Of a stretch of 64,000 bases of DNA, positions 19,355 to 28,601 are shown piece after piece (position 1 is the stretch's first letter; every line of letters begins with the position of its first letter). The translations under genes and the position numbers were made by a program. Origin of the DNA: Actinomycetospora chibensis. Lineage in GTDB: Bacteria > Actinomycetota > Actinomycetes > Mycobacteriales > Pseudonocardiaceae. The stretch lies in NCBI RefSeq assembly GCF_028737215.1, contig NZ_JAQZAM010000004.1, positions 124,001 through 188,000 of the forward strand. The letters are read 5' to 3'. The notes below the pieces were generated by a model. It saw only the letters and a list, made by a program, of their open reading frames with translations. It did no database searches and had not been told where the DNA came from.

Positions 19355-20590
19355 TCAGGGCTCGTGACGCTCGGTCACGACAGCGTGCAGGGCGCCGTCG
19401 GCGAGGCGCACGCGCAGGGTGTCGCCCGCCGAGGGCGTGTACGCCGACCGGAGGACGGGGGCGTCGACGGCCTGCCCGTGCTGGACGATCGCGTAACCCC
19501 GGGCCAGGGTCGCGGCGGGGCCCAGGGCGGTGAGGGACGCCGTGAGGTGTCGCAGGTCGGCCGACCGGGCCGTGATCCCGGCGTCGACCACCTGGCGGGC
19601 CCGCCCGCGCAGCGCCACGACGGCGTCCTCCCGCGCGGCGATCGGCCCGAGGGGGTCGGCGAGGACGGGGCGGCGGCGCAGGGCGGCGAGTGCCGCGTCC
19701 TCCCGTTCCACCCACGCGTGCAGGGCCCGGTGCATCCGGCGGCGCAGCTGCGCGAGGTGCGCGGTCTCCTCGGCGAGGTCGGGGACGATCCGCTTGGCGG
19801 CGTCGGTGGGGGTGGCCGTGCGGACGTCGGCGACGTGGTCGACCAGCGGGGTGTCGGGCTCGTGCCCGATCGCCGTGACCACGGGCGTCCGGCACGCCGC
19901 GACACCCCGGCACAGGGCCTCGTCGGAGAACGGCAGGAGGTCCTCGACGCTGCCGCCGCCGCGGGCCAGCACGATCACGTCGACGTCGGGATCACGGTCC
20001 AGGGCGGTCAGGGCGTCGAGGATCTCCGGAACGGCCTGTGGCCCCTGCGTCGGGGTGTTGACGGTGCGGAACCGCACGGCGGGCCAGCGCGCCGACGCGA
20101 CGGTGAGCACGTCGTGCTCGGCGGCGCTCGCCCGCGACGTCACCAGGCCCACGCAGCGCGGGAGCCGCGGCGGACGCCGCTTGCGCGCCGGGTCGAAGAG
20201 CCCCTCGGCGGCCAGCAGCGCCCGCAGCCGTTCGATGCGCGCCAGCAGCTCGCCGACCCCGACAGGACGGATCTCGTCGACGCGCAGCGAGAGCGTCCCC
20301 CGCCCGAAGAAGTACGACGGCCTGCCGTGGACGACGACACGGGCGCCCTCGGCCAGCGGGGGGACCGTCCCGCGCACCATGGTCGTCGGCGCCGTCAGGT
20401 TGATCGACACGTCCGCGGCCGGGTCACGCAGCACGAGGAACGCGGTGCCCGACCCGGGCCGGGCGGTGACCTGCGTGAGCTGGCCCTCCACCCACACCGC
20501 GCCGAGCCGCTCGATCCACGCGGCGATCTTGCGCGCGACCGTCCGGACCGGCCACGGCTCCTCCGCGCTGGTCGCCGGCGGGGTGGTCAC
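19355..20590 (-). CDS. xseA: Exodeoxyribonuclease VII large subunit
   Basis: 411 residues. An N-terminal OB-fold (about 10-115) with [17 protein letters not shown] is followed by the catalytic domain. Family blocks are [65 protein letters not shown] in consecutive segments and the [12 protein letters not shown] motif. The GTG at 20590 is seven bases after the stop of the lipid-droplet protein gene, so these genes are cotranscribed. The C-terminal RGYAIVQ block is present. It is the nuclease half of exonuclease VII, here followed by palindrome copy A and then xseB. Confidence 0.96.
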   Translation of the reverse strand: MTTPPATSAEEPWPVRTVARKIAAWIERLGAVWVEGQLTQVTARPGSGTAFLVLRDPAADVSINLTAPTTMVRGTVPPLAEGARVVVHGRPSYFFGRGTLSLRVDEIRPVGVGELLARIERLRALLAAEGLFDPARKRRPPRLPRCVGLVTSRASAAEHDVLTVASARWPAVRFRTVNTPTQGPQAVPEILDALTALDRDPDVDVIVLARGGGSVEDLLPFSDEALCRGVAACRTPVVTAIGHEPDTPLVDHVADVRTATPTDAAKRIVPDLAEETAHLAQLRRRMHRALHAWVEREDAALAALRRRPVLADPLGPIAAREDAVVALRGRARQVVDAGITARSADLRHLTASLTALGPAATLARGYAIVQHGQAVDAPVLRSAYTPSAGDTLRVRLADGALHAVVTERHEP

Positions 20591-20597
20591 GCCGAGG

Positions 20598-21161
20598 TCA
20601 GGACTGCGCGTTGAGCGTGGCGATCCGGTTGCTGAGCATGGTGACGAACGGCGGCCGGTTGCCGTGCGCGGTCTCCCACTCCAGCAGCTCGGTGACCTCG
20701 TCGACGCTCAGCGTCCGGAGCTTCCCGCGCAGCTGGGCGATGGTCATCGACTCGTACCCGGGGAGGGCGTCGGGGGTGCCGGCGGTCTCCACCTCGGTGC
20801 CGCCCACGACCTCGAGCGCCCGGGAGTGACCGTTCACACGTGGGGCGTCCGCCAGGTCGGTGAACTCGATCGACGTGTCGTCGACGTCGTAGGACTCGAA
20901 GCGGGCCGGCGGCTCGGGCAGGTCGTCGTCGAAGCGGGCCCACGACGGGGCCTCCTCCACCGGGCGCATCCCGTCGAGCGCGGTGTCCCCCTTGATGGCC
21001 AGCTCCGTGACCACCTGCTGGGCACGCATCCCCAGCTGCAGCACACGGCTGACCGCGGTGATGGGCAGGCCGGCGATGGTGCGCGGGAGGTCCCGGGTCT
21101 CCTCCACGGCGGCGACGACGAGGCCGGCGGCGACCCGCACCGGGAACGGGAGCGAACTCAT
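20598..21161 (-). CDS. Lipid droplet-associated protein (Rv1109c-like)
   Basis: 187 residues starting [20 protein letters not shown] at the ATG at 21161. The first 60 residues form amphipathic or hydrophobic helices ending [20 protein letters not shown]. The middle is acidic and disordered. The C-terminal 50 residues ([45 protein letters not shown]) form a helical SAP-like or helix-hairpin segment conserved in actinobacteria. Homologues beside xseA in mycobacteria (Rv1109c) are annotated as lipid-droplet-associated; I take the name from that context. Divergent to ispH, with 108 bp between starts. Confidence 0.8.
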   Translation of the reverse strand: MSSLPFPVRVAAGLVVAAVEETRDLPRTIAGLPITAVSRVLQLGMRAQQVVTELAIKGDTALDGMRPVEEAPSWARFDDDLPEPPARFESYDVDDTSIEFTDLADAPRVNGHSRALEVVGGTEVETAGTPDALPGYESMTIAQLRGKLRTLSVDEVTELLEWETAHGNRPPFVTMLSNRIATLNAQS

Positions 21162-21257
21162 ACCGGACAGCGTGCCAGGGGTGGGCCGATGATGTGCGAA
21201 CGGCCACGGCGGGTCGGTCCTCACAGCTCGCGCCCGGACGGTGACGTGCGTCGCCCG

Positions 21258-21263
21258 TAGGCT
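21258..21263 (+). promoter_or_regulatory. Leaderless -10 element of ispH
   Basis: TAGGCT six bases before the ATG at 21270, without a ribosome binding site between. A clear leaderless arrangement. Confidence 0.6.
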
Positions 21264-21269
21264 GGCGGT

Positions 21270-22262
21270 ATGTCCACTGAGCACCAGAGCGAGCACACCG
21301 GCGACGGCGCGCTGCGCGTGCTGCTCGCGAAGCCCCGCGGCTACTGCGCCGGCGTCGACCGGGCCGTCGTGGCCGTGGAGAAGGCGCTCGAGACCTACGG
21401 CGCGCCGGTGTACGTCCGCAAGGAGATCGTGCACAACCGCCACGTGGTCACCACCCTCGCCGAGCGCGGCGCCGTGTTCGTCGACGAGACCGACCAGGTG
21501 CCCGAGGGCGCCACCGTCGTGTTCTCCGCGCACGGGGTGTCCCCGGCGGTGCACGCCCAGGCCGCGGCCCGCGAGCTGCGCACCGTCGACGCCACCTGCC
21601 CCCTGGTCACGAAGGTGCACCAGGAGGCGAAGCGCTTCGCGCGCGACGACTACGACATCCTGCTCATCGGCCACGAGGGCCACGAGGAGGTCGAGGGCAC
21701 CGCCGGCGAGGCGCCCGACCACGTGCAGCTCGTCGACGGCCCGTCCGCGGTGGCCGGGGTGACGGTCCGCGACCCCGAGAAGGTCATCTGGCTCTCCCAG
21801 ACGACGCTGTCGGTCGACGAGACCCTCGAGACCGTCCGCGCGCTGCGCGAGCGCTTCCCGTCGCTGGCCGACCCGCCGTCGGACGACATCTGCTACGCCA
21901 CCCAGAACCGCCAGGTCGCGGTGAAGCAGATGGCGCCCGAGTGCGACCTCGTGCTCGTCGTCGGCTCCCGGAACTCCTCGAACTCGGTGCGCCTCGTCGA
22001 GGTCGCGCTGCAGGCCGGGGCGAAGGACTCCCACCTCGTCGACCACTGCGGCGAGATCGACGAGGCCTGGCTCGAGGGCGTCACCACCGTCGGCGTCACC
22101 AGCGGCGCCTCGGTGCCCGAGATCCTCGTCGGCGACGTCCTGCACTGGCTCGCCGAGCGCGGCTGGGCCGACGTCGAGGAGATCACCACCGCCAACGAGA
22201 AGCTGACCTTCTCGCTGCCCCGCGAGCTGAAGCGGGACATGGCACCGCAGTCGGTGCGCTGA
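21270..22262 (+). CDS. ispH: 4-Hydroxy-3-methylbut-2-enyl diphosphate reductase
   Basis: 330 residues. IspH is the last enzyme of the MEP pathway and makes IPP and DMAPP through an oxygen-sensitive iron-sulfur cluster. The three cluster cysteines are visible: C26 in [13 protein letters not shown]110 in [11 protein letters not shown] and C208 in [11 protein letters not shown]. Substrate-binding residues include the HNRHVV, SAHGVSP and GHEGHEE histidines, the LSQTTLS threonines and SGASVPE near the end. It feeds the cis-prenyltransferase at 3734 and other polyprenyl synthesis. It is the Rv1110 counterpart. Confidence 0.98.
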   Translation: MSTEHQSEHTGDGALRVLLAKPRGYCAGVDRAVVAVEKALETYGAPVYVRKEIVHNRHVVTTLAERGAVFVDETDQVPEGATVVFSAHGVSPAVHAQAAARELRTVDATCPLVTKVHQEAKRFARDDYDILLIGHEGHEEVEGTAGEAPDHVQLVDGPSAVAGVTVRDPEKVIWLSQTTLSVDETLETVRALRERFPSLADPPSDDICYATQNRQVAVKQMAPECDLVLVVGSRNSSNSVRLVEVALQAGAKDSHLVDHCGEIDEAWLEGVTTVGVTSGASVPEILVGDVLHWLAERGWADVEEITTANEKLTFSLPRELKRDMAPQSVR

Positions 22263-22304
22263 CAGCCCGTTGTCCTCGGGGCGCGGGCACCGCACAGTGT
22301 CCCC

Positions 22305-23399
22305 GTGCTCCTGGCCCTGACCCTGCTCACCGGGGGAGCGCTGCTCACCCTGGTGCTCGGGGTCGTCGGCGGCGGCGACCCGGTGGCCGTCCTGCCGCTC
22401 GGCGCCGCGTTCGCGCTGCTGGCCACGCTCGGCTTCCGCTGGGTGCTCGCCCGCGGGCGGCGCCGGTGGTCGGCGGCGTACGTGCTCGTCGGGCTGGTGC
22501 TCGCGTCGGTGGTGTTCGCGCTCGCCCCGGGGGTGGGCGGCACGCTCTTCCTGATCGTGCTGGTCAGCCAGTGCGTCCTGCTGCTCCCGCTGCCCGCCAC
22601 GATCGTCGTGATCGCGATGGTGCCGTTCGTGCACACCGGCATGCCGGTGCTCGACGGCCTGCGCGAGGGGCTCGGCACGCTGGTCGCGGTGGTCTTCGCC
22701 GCCGTGGTCACCGAGCTGCTGCGCCGCGAGCAGCAGATGCGCCGCGAGCTCGCGGCCGCGCAGCAGCAGGTCGAGCACCTCGCCGCGGCCCAGGAGCGCA
22801 ACCGGGTGGCTCGCGACATCCACGACGGGCTCGGGCACTCCCTCACGGTCATCCAGATGCAGCTCCAGGCGGCCCGGGCCCTGCTGGCGAACGGGAATGC
22901 CGATGACCCGGTGGACGACGTGCTCGCCAAGGCCCAGCACCAGTCGCGGGAGGCGCTCGGCGAGGTACGGCGCTCCGTGGGCGCCCTGCGCGAGCCCCGC
23001 GTCGTCCCGCCGCTGGGCACCGCGCTCCACGACCTCGCCGCGGAGAGCTCCGCGGTCGGGCTCCCGACGTCGGTGCGCGTCGTCGGGGACGAGCGGGCCC
23101 TCGCCGACCCCGCCCGCGAGGCGCTGTTCCGGGCGGCGCAGGAGGGGCTGACCAACGTGCGCAAGCACGCCGGCGCGAGCCGCGCCGAGGTGGTGCTCGA
23201 CTACGCCGCGACAGCCGTGCGCGTGGAGGTCCGTGACGACGGACGCGGTGCGGGCGACCACGGTGACGGCGGGCACGGGGAGGGCGGGGGTGTCGGCCTC
23301 CTCGGCCTGCGCGAACGGGCCGCGGACCTCGGCGGGCGCCTCGAGCTGGGACGCGCCCCGGCCGGCGGGTGTGCGCTGGTGCTGGAGGTGCCGGCGTGA
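22305..23399 (+). CDS. NarL-type sensor histidine kinase
   Basis: 364 residues. Residues 1-135 contain four to five hydrophobic helices with almost no extracytoplasmic loop, so the signal is probably intramembrane or lipid/redox-linked. A coiled stretch (REQQMRRELAAAQQQVEHL) leads to the HisKA_3 dimerisation helix with phosphoacceptor H173 in RDIHDGLGHS. The HATPase domain follows, with the N box EGLTNVRKHAG, DDGRG and GLLGLRERAADLGGRL. It phosphorylates the regulator encoded immediately downstream, with which it overlaps by GTGA (23396-23399). The GTG at 22305 is chosen. Confidence 0.9.
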   Translation: MLLALTLLTGGALLTLVLGVVGGGDPVAVLPLGAAFALLATLGFRWVLARGRRRWSAAYVLVGLVLASVVFALAPGVGGTLFLIVLVSQCVLLLPLPATIVVIAMVPFVHTGMPVLDGLREGLGTLVAVVFAAVVTELLRREQQMRRELAAAQQQVEHLAAAQERNRVARDIHDGLGHSLTVIQMQLQAARALLANGNADDPVDDVLAKAQHQSREALGEVRRSVGALREPRVVPPLGTALHDLAAESSAVGLPTSVRVVGDERALADPAREALFRAAQEGLTNVRKHAGASRAEVVLDYAATAVRVEVRDDGRGAGDHGDGGHGEGGGVGLLGLRERAADLGGRLELGRAPAGGCALVLEVPA

Positions 23400-24058
23400 C
23401 GGCTCCCGTGCGGCTCCTGCTGGTCGACGACCAGGCGCTGTTCCGCGAGGCGCTGGCCACCCTGCTGGGCGTGCGCGACGACGTGGTCGTGGTCGGGGAG
23501 GCCGGCGACGGCGAGGAGGCCGTGCGCCGCGCCGCCGAGCTCGCCCCCGAGGTCGTGCTCATGGATCTGCGGATGCCGGTGCTCGACGGCGTCGCCGCGA
23601 CCCGCCGGCTGCGCGCCGAGCAGCCCGAGGTGCGGGTGATCGCGCTGACCACCTTCGACGACGACGAGGACGTCTTCGCCGCGCTGCGGGCCGGCGCGGT
23701 CGGCTACCTGCTCAAGGACGTCTCGTCCGCGCGCCTCGTCGAGGCGGTACTGACCGCGGCCGCCGGCGGGTCGGTGCTGGAACCCTCGGTCGCGGCGAAG
23801 GTCGTCGCCCGCGTCGCGCGCCTGCCCGCGGACGAGCCGGCGACGAGGCGGGCCCAGCCCCTGGTCGTGCCGCTCTCGGAGCGGGAGGTCGACGTGCTGC
23901 GCCTGCTCGCCGACGGGCGCAGCAACCGCGAGATCGCCGGCCGGCTGCACCTCGCCGAGGGCACGGTGAAGAACCACGTCACGAACGTGCTGGGCAAGCT
24001 CGGCGCCCGCGACCGCACCCAGGCCGCGCTGCGCGCCCGGGCACTGGACCTGCTGTAG
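23396..24058 (+). CDS. NarL/FixJ-family response regulator
   Basis: 220 residues. The receiver domain (about 5-120) has the acidic pocket DDQ at 11-13, phosphoacceptor D57 in VLMDLRMP and K107 in LLKDVS. A LuxR-type HTH (about 155-215) has LSEREVDVLRLLADGRSNRE, IAGRLHLAEGTVKNHVTNVL. The GTG at 23396 follows GGAGG and overlaps the kinase stop. A likely target is the adjacent Met-rich membrane gene at 24155, which lies 96 bp downstream on the same strand; that is inferred from position. Confidence 0.93.
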   Translation: MTAPVRLLLVDDQALFREALATLLGVRDDVVVVGEAGDGEEAVRRAAELAPEVVLMDLRMPVLDGVAATRRLRAEQPEVRVIALTTFDDDEDVFAALRAGAVGYLLKDVSSARLVEAVLTAAAGGSVLEPSVAAKVVARVARLPADEPATRRAQPLVVPLSEREVDVLRLLADGRSNREIAGRLHLAEGTVKNHVTNVLGKLGARDRTQAALRARALDLL

Positions 24059-24154
24059 GTCGTGACCCCGGGGCATGACGTCCGGCACCTGTCCACCGGG
24101 GCGGGGCTCGCGAAGCTCGTCGGGCTGCATCGTCGCCCCGTGGAAGGACCCACC

Positions 24155-24574
24155 ATGACCACCCAGCCCACCGTCCCCGCCGTGACCACAGCCGCGACCA
24201 CCACCGCCTCCCGCCGGCCCGTGCTGCGCTTCGTCGGCCACTACGTCGAGATGGTGGTGGCGATGGTCGTGGGTATGGCGCTGCTCATGCCGCTGACGCC
24301 GGCGGCCTGGGCCGCCCTGCCCGCCGTCCACGCCCTCGTCATGGCCGCGGACATGACCATCGGCATGGCGGTGTGGATGGCCGTGCGGCGTCACCGCGCG
24401 CGTCTGATCGTCGAGATGTCGGCGGCGATGTGCGCCCCGTTCGTGCTGCTGCTCGTGCCCTACGGCCTCGGCGCCGTCTCCGGCGAGACCCTGATGCTCG
24501 CGGGGCACGTCCTGATGTTCCTGACCATGCTCGGCGCGATGCTCCTGCGTCGCGACGAGTACGCCCACTGCTGA
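24155..24574 (+). CDS. Met-rich four-helix membrane protein of unknown function
   Basis: 139 residues. After a Thr/Ala-rich N-terminus come four membrane helices unusually rich in methionine: HYVEMVVAMVVGMALLMPL, VHALVMAADMTIGMAVWMAV, LIVEMSAAMCAPFVLLLVPY and LMLAGHVLMFLTMLGAMLL. The C-terminus is RRDEYAHC. Regular M-x3-M spacing with a buried HY...EM suggests a metal or haem site, but I recall no family with a proven role. ATG at 24155 is preceded by AAGGA. The two-component system directly upstream probably controls it. The downstream 164-bp convergent gap carries a small hairpin GGAGCG-CA-CGCTCC (24700-24713). Confidence 0.75.
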   Translation: MTTQPTVPAVTTAATTTASRRPVLRFVGHYVEMVVAMVVGMALLMPLTPAAWAALPAVHALVMAADMTIGMAVWMAVRRHRARLIVEMSAAMCAPFVLLLVPYGLGAVSGETLMLAGHVLMFLTMLGAMLLRRDEYAHC

Positions 24575-24738
24575 GTGCACGGCGGATGCCGCGAACGGCC
24601 TGGTCACTGCTCTCCGCGCACGAACTACGCGTTGATCACGTGTCGATTGTCGGCTGACGTCCGGAGATCCGGAATCGAGGAGCGATCGTTCGGCTGAGCG
24701 GAGCGCACGCTCCACGCATCCGGATCGTCGGACCCGCG

Positions 24739-25557
24739 TCAGCGGCGGTCGTCGGGCCCGTCGACGCGGCGCGGGACGCGCCGGACCCCGGGGCCGAACT
24801 CCTCGTCGGGGTCGTCCGGCCGGACGGGGCGACGCCGAGGGTCGCCGCCGGACGGGCGGCGGCGGTCGTCGCGCGCCGGGCGGGCCTCGACCGGCACCTG
24901 GCGGGGACGGCGCTCGCGCGGCTCCCGGTCGCGGTCGCGGGGGTCGCGGTCGCGGGGGTCGCGGTCGCGGAACTCGCGCCGCTGCCGCTCGCGGATCTCC
25001 CGCTCGCGGCGATCCCGCTCGCGCAGCTCGCGCTCGCGCGGGTCCCGATCACGGGGCGGCCGGTCCCGGGGTTCGCGGGGGGCGTCGGGGTCGAGCCGGT
25101 CGGAGTCCCGCTGCCAGGGCTCGAGGCGCGAGCGGATGAACCCGAGCGCCAGGCACACGGCGGTGGTGATCGCGAGGGTCGGGAAGGCGTTGACCAGCGG
25201 CCCACCGACGGCGAGGAGCGTGGAGGCCGTGCCGCCCGAGCGGGGGAGCGACCCCGTGGCGACGACGACCACGGGCACACCCACGGCCAGCAGCAGCGGT
25301 GGCTGGACGAGCGGGACGAACAGCGAGTCCCGCCGGGACCAGGCGGTCGCGAGGATGCAGCCGCCGGCGAAGCAGGCGGTGAACGCCACGCCCAGCTCGC
25401 CGGACAGGACGAGGTCGATCGCCACGCCGGCGACGGTGAAGACCGCGCCGAGCAGCAGCGTCCCCCACCAGCGGAGCCCACGCAGTGACCGAACGATGGA
25501 GCGCTCGCCGGGGCCGACGGGCCCGGTGCCGAGTGCCTCCTCCCGCGCGCTGGTCAC
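24739..25557 (-). CDS. DUF6542-like membrane protein with charged DR-repeat tail
   Basis: 272 residues. Residues about 20-140 hold four membrane helices (WGTLLLGAVFTVAGVAIDLV, LGVAFTACFAGGCILATAW, PPLLLAVGVPVVVVATGSL, AFPTLAITTAVCLALGFI). The rest is a highly charged cytoplasmic tail of DRDPR/RERE repeats. It is the positional counterpart of Rv1111c, between ispH and ychF, and resembles the DUF6542 family. The function is unknown. The GTG at 25557 follows TAGCGT (minus strand 25570-25565) by seven bases, a leaderless start, which rules against the longer reading from 25635. Confidence 0.8.
   Translation of the reverse strand: MTSAREEALGTGPVGPGERSIVRSLRGLRWWGTLLLGAVFTVAGVAIDLVLSGELGVAFTACFAGGCILATAWSRRDSLFVPLVQPPLLLAVGVPVVVVATGSLPRSGGTASTLLAVGGPLVNAFPTLAITTAVCLALGFIRSRLEPWQRDSDRLDPDAPREPRDRPPRDRDPRERELRERDRREREIRERQRREFRDRDPRDRDPRDRDREPRERRPRQVPVEARPARDDRRRPSGGDPRRRPVRPDDPDEEFGPGVRRVPRRVDGPDDRR
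24931..24970 (-). repeat. 15-bp tandem repeat encoding DRDPR units
   Basis: The unit GCGGTCGCGGGGGTC (plus strand) is present at 24931-24945 and 24946-24960, with ten further bases to 24970. It encodes DPRDR in the charged tail and is part of a longer imperfect Arg/Asp/Glu repeat tract. Confidence 0.85.
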
Positions 25558-25564
25558 AACCCCA

Positions 25565-25570
25565 ACGCTA
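25565..25570 (-). promoter_or_regulatory. Leaderless -10 element of the DUF6542 gene
   Basis: TAGCGT on the minus strand, seven bases before the GTG at 25557. Confidence 0.45.
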
Positions 25571-25635
25571 GCGGTCGGACCGTGACGTTCCGTCGCACCC
25601 GCACGCACACCGGCGAGTGCGGTGACGCGGACCAC

Positions 25636-26832
25636 TCATCCTCGCGTCATCCCCGTCTCCGCGATCGACTCGGCCGGTGCCCGCGGGCGGCGCTCGATCT
25701 GGTCCGGGCTCTCCAGATCGGCGGTGGTCACGGACAGGTCCGCGAACCGCCGGGCGCTGACGAGCACGCGGGACTCCAGTGAGCTGACCGTCTCGTTGAA
25801 CGACCGCACGCTGCCGTCGAGGGACCGACCGAGCCGCGCGAGGTGCCCGGAGAGCGTGGCCAGGCGGCCGTGGAGCTCGCGGCCGAGCGCGTGCACCTCG
25901 GCGGTGTTGCGGGCGAGGGCCTCCTGGCGCCACGCGTAGGCGACCGTACGCAGCAGCGCCATCAGCGTGGTGGGCGTCGCGATGACGACGTCGGCGCCGA
26001 AGGCGTGCTCGAGCAGCGCCGGATCGGCCTCCAGCGCCGCGGACAGGAACACCTCGCCCGGAACGAACATCACCACGAACTCGGGCGTCGGGTCGAAGCG
26101 GCGCCAGTAGGCCTTGGCGCCGAGGGCGTCGACGTGGGCGCGCACCTGCTTCGCGTGCGCCGCGATCCGCTCGCGGCGGGCCGCGTCGTCCCGGGCCTCG
26201 GTGGACTCCAGGTAGGCGGCGAACGGGACCTTCGCGTCGACGACCACCTGCTTGCCGCCCGCGAGGTGCACCACGAGGTCGGGACGTTGGGCGCCGTCGT
26301 CGTCGACCCCGCGGGCGTGGGCCTGGCGGGTGAAGTCGCAGTGCTCGACCATGCCGGCGAGGTCGACCACCCGCTCGAGCTGCAGCTCACCCCACCGTCC
26401 GCGCACGTTCGGGGCGCGCATGGCCCCGACCAGCGCGCGCGTCTCGCCCGCCACCCCCTGCGCGCCCTCCGCGACCGCGCCGACCTGCTCGCGCAGCGAC
26501 GCGAAGGCGGCGGCCCGCTCGCGCTCCGCGCCCGCCATCTCCCGCTCCATGCGACCGAGGGCGGCGGCGACGGGCTCCAGCACGCGATCGAGCACGTCCG
26601 TCGAGGCGGCGCGCACCGCGGGCCCCAGGGCGCGCTCGCGGTCGCCCGCCCCGCGACGCTCGGCGTCGAGCTCGGCGCGGGCCGCGGCGACCTCCGCCCC
26701 CGCGCGCCGCACCGCCTCGGACACCGCTGCGTCGCGCCGGGCCCCCGCGAGGTGCAGCGCGACCCACGCGCCGACGCCCGCGCCGATCACGAGCCCCAGC
26801 AGCAGCCCCGCGAGCACCCCGGCCGTCGTCAT
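25636..26832 (-). CDS. rmuC: DNA recombination protein RmuC
   Basis: 398 residues. A single N-terminal membrane helix ([22 protein letters not shown]) is followed by an Ala/Arg/Glu coiled coil (about 30-130) and the RmuC nuclease-like core: [42 protein letters not shown] and [20 protein letters not shown]. RmuC limits inversions at short inverted repeats and is a predicted PD-(D/E)xK-type nuclease; DLVV...VVDAKVP fits the active-site pattern. The ATG at 26832 follows GGAGGAG. It is in line with ogt 29 bp upstream, suggesting one DNA-repair transcript. Confidence 0.93.
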   Translation of the reverse strand: MTTAGVLAGLLLGLVIGAGVGAWVALHLAGARRDAAVSEAVRRAGAEVAAARAELDAERRGAGDRERALGPAVRAASTDVLDRVLEPVAAALGRMEREMAGAERERAAAFASLREQVGAVAEGAQGVAGETRALVGAMRAPNVRGRWGELQLERVVDLAGMVEHCDFTRQAHARGVDDDGAQRPDLVVHLAGGKQVVVDAKVPFAAYLESTEARDDAARRERIAAHAKQVRAHVDALGAKAYWRRFDPTPEFVVMFVPGEVFLSAALEADPALLEHAFGADVVIATPTTLMALLRTVAYAWRQEALARNTAEVHALGRELHGRLATLSGHLARLGRSLDGSVRSFNETVSSLESRVLVSARRFADLSVTTADLESPDQIERRPRAPAESIAETGMTRG

Positions 26833-26861
26833 GGCTCCTCCGTCATGACCGGCAGGATGGA

Positions 26862-27389
26862 TCACACCCCCGACAACGCCGCGTCATCGACGCGCCAGGA
26901 GGCCTCGAGGCCCAGCAGCCGCTCCTTGAGCTCCAGCCCCCAGCGGTACCCGCCGAGGGCGCCGCCCCGGCGCAGCACGCGGTGGCACGGGACGAAGAGC
27001 GTCGCGGCATTGGTGATGCACGCGCGGGCGGCGATCCGGTGACCGCGGGGGTGGCCCGCGGCGACCGCCAGCTCGCCGTAGGTGGTCGGCGCCCCGGGCG
27101 GGACGGCCCGCAGCTGCTCCCAGATCGCCGACGTGGCCGCGCCGCCCCGCTGCCGCACCGGTGTCGACGTCGCCGGCTCTGGGTCGCCGTCGTGGTACGC
27201 CGCGACGGCGGCGGTGACGTCGCCGAGCTCCGCGCGCCGGGCGGGCTCGGCCGGCCGCAGCTCGGGGTGCACCAGCGCGAGCAGCGCGTCGGCGTCGTCG
27301 GTCCATCCCGCGGCGAGGACGGCGCCGTCGGCGTCGACGAGGGCGGTGAACGGGCCGAGGGGAGTGGGCACGGTGGCGAGGGCGGACAC
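26862..27389 (-). CDS. ogt: Methylated-DNA--protein-cysteine methyltransferase
   Basis: 175 residues. It transfers the alkyl group of O6-alkylguanine to its own cysteine in a suicide reaction. The active-site [13 protein letters not shown] contains C135; the DNA-binding recognition helix is [24 protein letters not shown], and residues TNAATLF precede the cysteine. The GTG at 27389 has GGAGG five bases upstream and gives a protein of standard length; the reading to 27554 would overlap ychF antisense. It is divergent to ychF and in line with rmuC. Confidence 0.94.
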   Translation of the reverse strand: MSALATVPTPLGPFTALVDADGAVLAAGWTDDADALLALVHPELRPAEPARRAELGDVTAAVAAYHDGDPEPATSTPVRQRGGAATSAIWEQLRAVPPGAPTTYGELAVAAGHPRGHRIAARACITNAATLFVPCHRVLRRGGALGGYRWGLELKERLLGLEASWRVDDAALSGV

Positions 27390-27480
27390 GGGGACCTCCG
27401 GGGGTCGCGTGGAGCAGCTGTCACCCTGGTTGGACGCCGCCGGGGCCCGCCCGGATCCCTCGCTGGCAGACTGGATTCTC

Positions 27481-28554
27481 GTGAGCTTGACCCTCGGCAT
27501 CGTCGGACTGCCCAACGTCGGCAAATCGACGATGTTCAACGCCCTGACCCGCAACGACGTCCTGGCCGCGAACTACCCGTTCGCGACCATCGAGCCCAAC
27601 GTGGGCGTGGTGCCGCTGCGGGATCCACGGCTCGACCGGCTCGCGGAGATGTTCTCCTCGGAGAAGGTGGTCCCGGCGACGGTGTCGTTCGTCGACATCG
27701 CGGGCATCGTCGCGGGCGCCAGCGAGGGCGCCGGGCTGGGCAACAAGTTCCTCGCCAACATCCGCGAGGCCGACGCGATCTGCCAGGTCGTGCGCGTCTT
27801 CGCCGACGACGACGTCGTCCACGTCGACGGCCGGGTCGACCCGGCCGCGGACATCGAGACCATCGCGACCGAGCTCGTCCTCGCCGACCTCCAGACGATC
27901 GACAAGGCCCTCCCGCGCCTCGAGAAGGAGGCGCGGGTCAAGAAGGAGACCAAGGCCGCCGTCGACGAGGTCCAGCACGCGCAGAGCGTGCTGAACGAGG
28001 GCCGCACCCTCTTCTCCGCCGGCCTCGACTCGCCACGGCTGCGCGAGCTGAACCTCATGACGATCAAGCCGTTCCTCTACGTCTTCAACGCCGACGAGCC
28101 GGTGCTCGTCGACGATGCGAAGCGCAAGGAGCTCGCCGAGCTCGTCGCGCCGGCCGAGGCCGTGTTCCTCGACGCGAAGGTCGAGCAGGAGCTGCTGGAG
28201 CTCGACGCGGAGTCGGCCCAGGAGCTGCTGGAGTCGATCGGCCAGCCCGAGCCGGGTCTCGACGCGCTGGCCCGCGCCGGCTTCCGCACCCTCGGCCTGC
28301 AGACCTACCTCACCGCGGGCCCCAAGGAGTCGCGCGCCTGGACGATCCGGATCGGCGCCACCGCCCCCGAGGCCGCCGGCGTGATCCATACGGACTTCCA
28401 GAAGGGCTTCATCAAGGCCGAGATCGTGTCGTACGGCGACCTCATCGCCGCCGGGTCGATGGCCGCCGCGAAGACCGCGGGCAAGGTCCGCATGGAGGGC
28501 AAGGACTACGTCATGCACGACGGCGACGTGGTCGAGTTCCGCTTCAACGTCTAG
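27481..28554 (+). CDS. ychF: Redox-responsive ATPase YchF (Obg family)
   Basis: 357 residues. The G1 motif GLPNVGKST is at residues 8-16, G3 is DIAGIV and the altered G4 region NADE (rather than NKxD) explains ATP instead of GTP binding, the hallmark of YchF/OLA1. The C-terminal TGS-like domain ends [19 protein letters not shown] and [20 protein letters not shown], the usual terminus. YchF binds ribosomes and modulates translation and oxidative-stress responses. The GTG at 27481 is chosen; it gives [12 protein letters not shown], the normal start. It is the Rv1112 counterpart. Confidence 0.97.
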   Translation: MSLTLGIVGLPNVGKSTMFNALTRNDVLAANYPFATIEPNVGVVPLRDPRLDRLAEMFSSEKVVPATVSFVDIAGIVAGASEGAGLGNKFLANIREADAICQVVRVFADDDVVHVDGRVDPAADIETIATELVLADLQTIDKALPRLEKEARVKKETKAAVDEVQHAQSVLNEGRTLFSAGLDSPRLRELNLMTIKPFLYVFNADEPVLVDDAKRKELAELVAPAEAVFLDAKVEQELLELDAESAQELLESIGQPEPGLDALARAGFRTLGLQTYLTAGPKESRAWTIRIGATAPEAAGVIHTDFQKGFIKAEIVSYGDLIAAGSMAAAKTAGKVRMEGKDYVMHDGDVVEFRFNV

Positions 28555-28601
28555 GACCGGGTAGCACCGGAAGTGCTCACAGGGCCGGAGGCCACCCACC
28601 C

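Noticed and set aside
20598-23276. An 892-codon minus-strand ORF extending the lipid-droplet protein gene through ispH and the kinase gene.
   Set aside because: The upstream part is antisense to two well-supported genes and reads as low-complexity His/Arg/Asp sequence.
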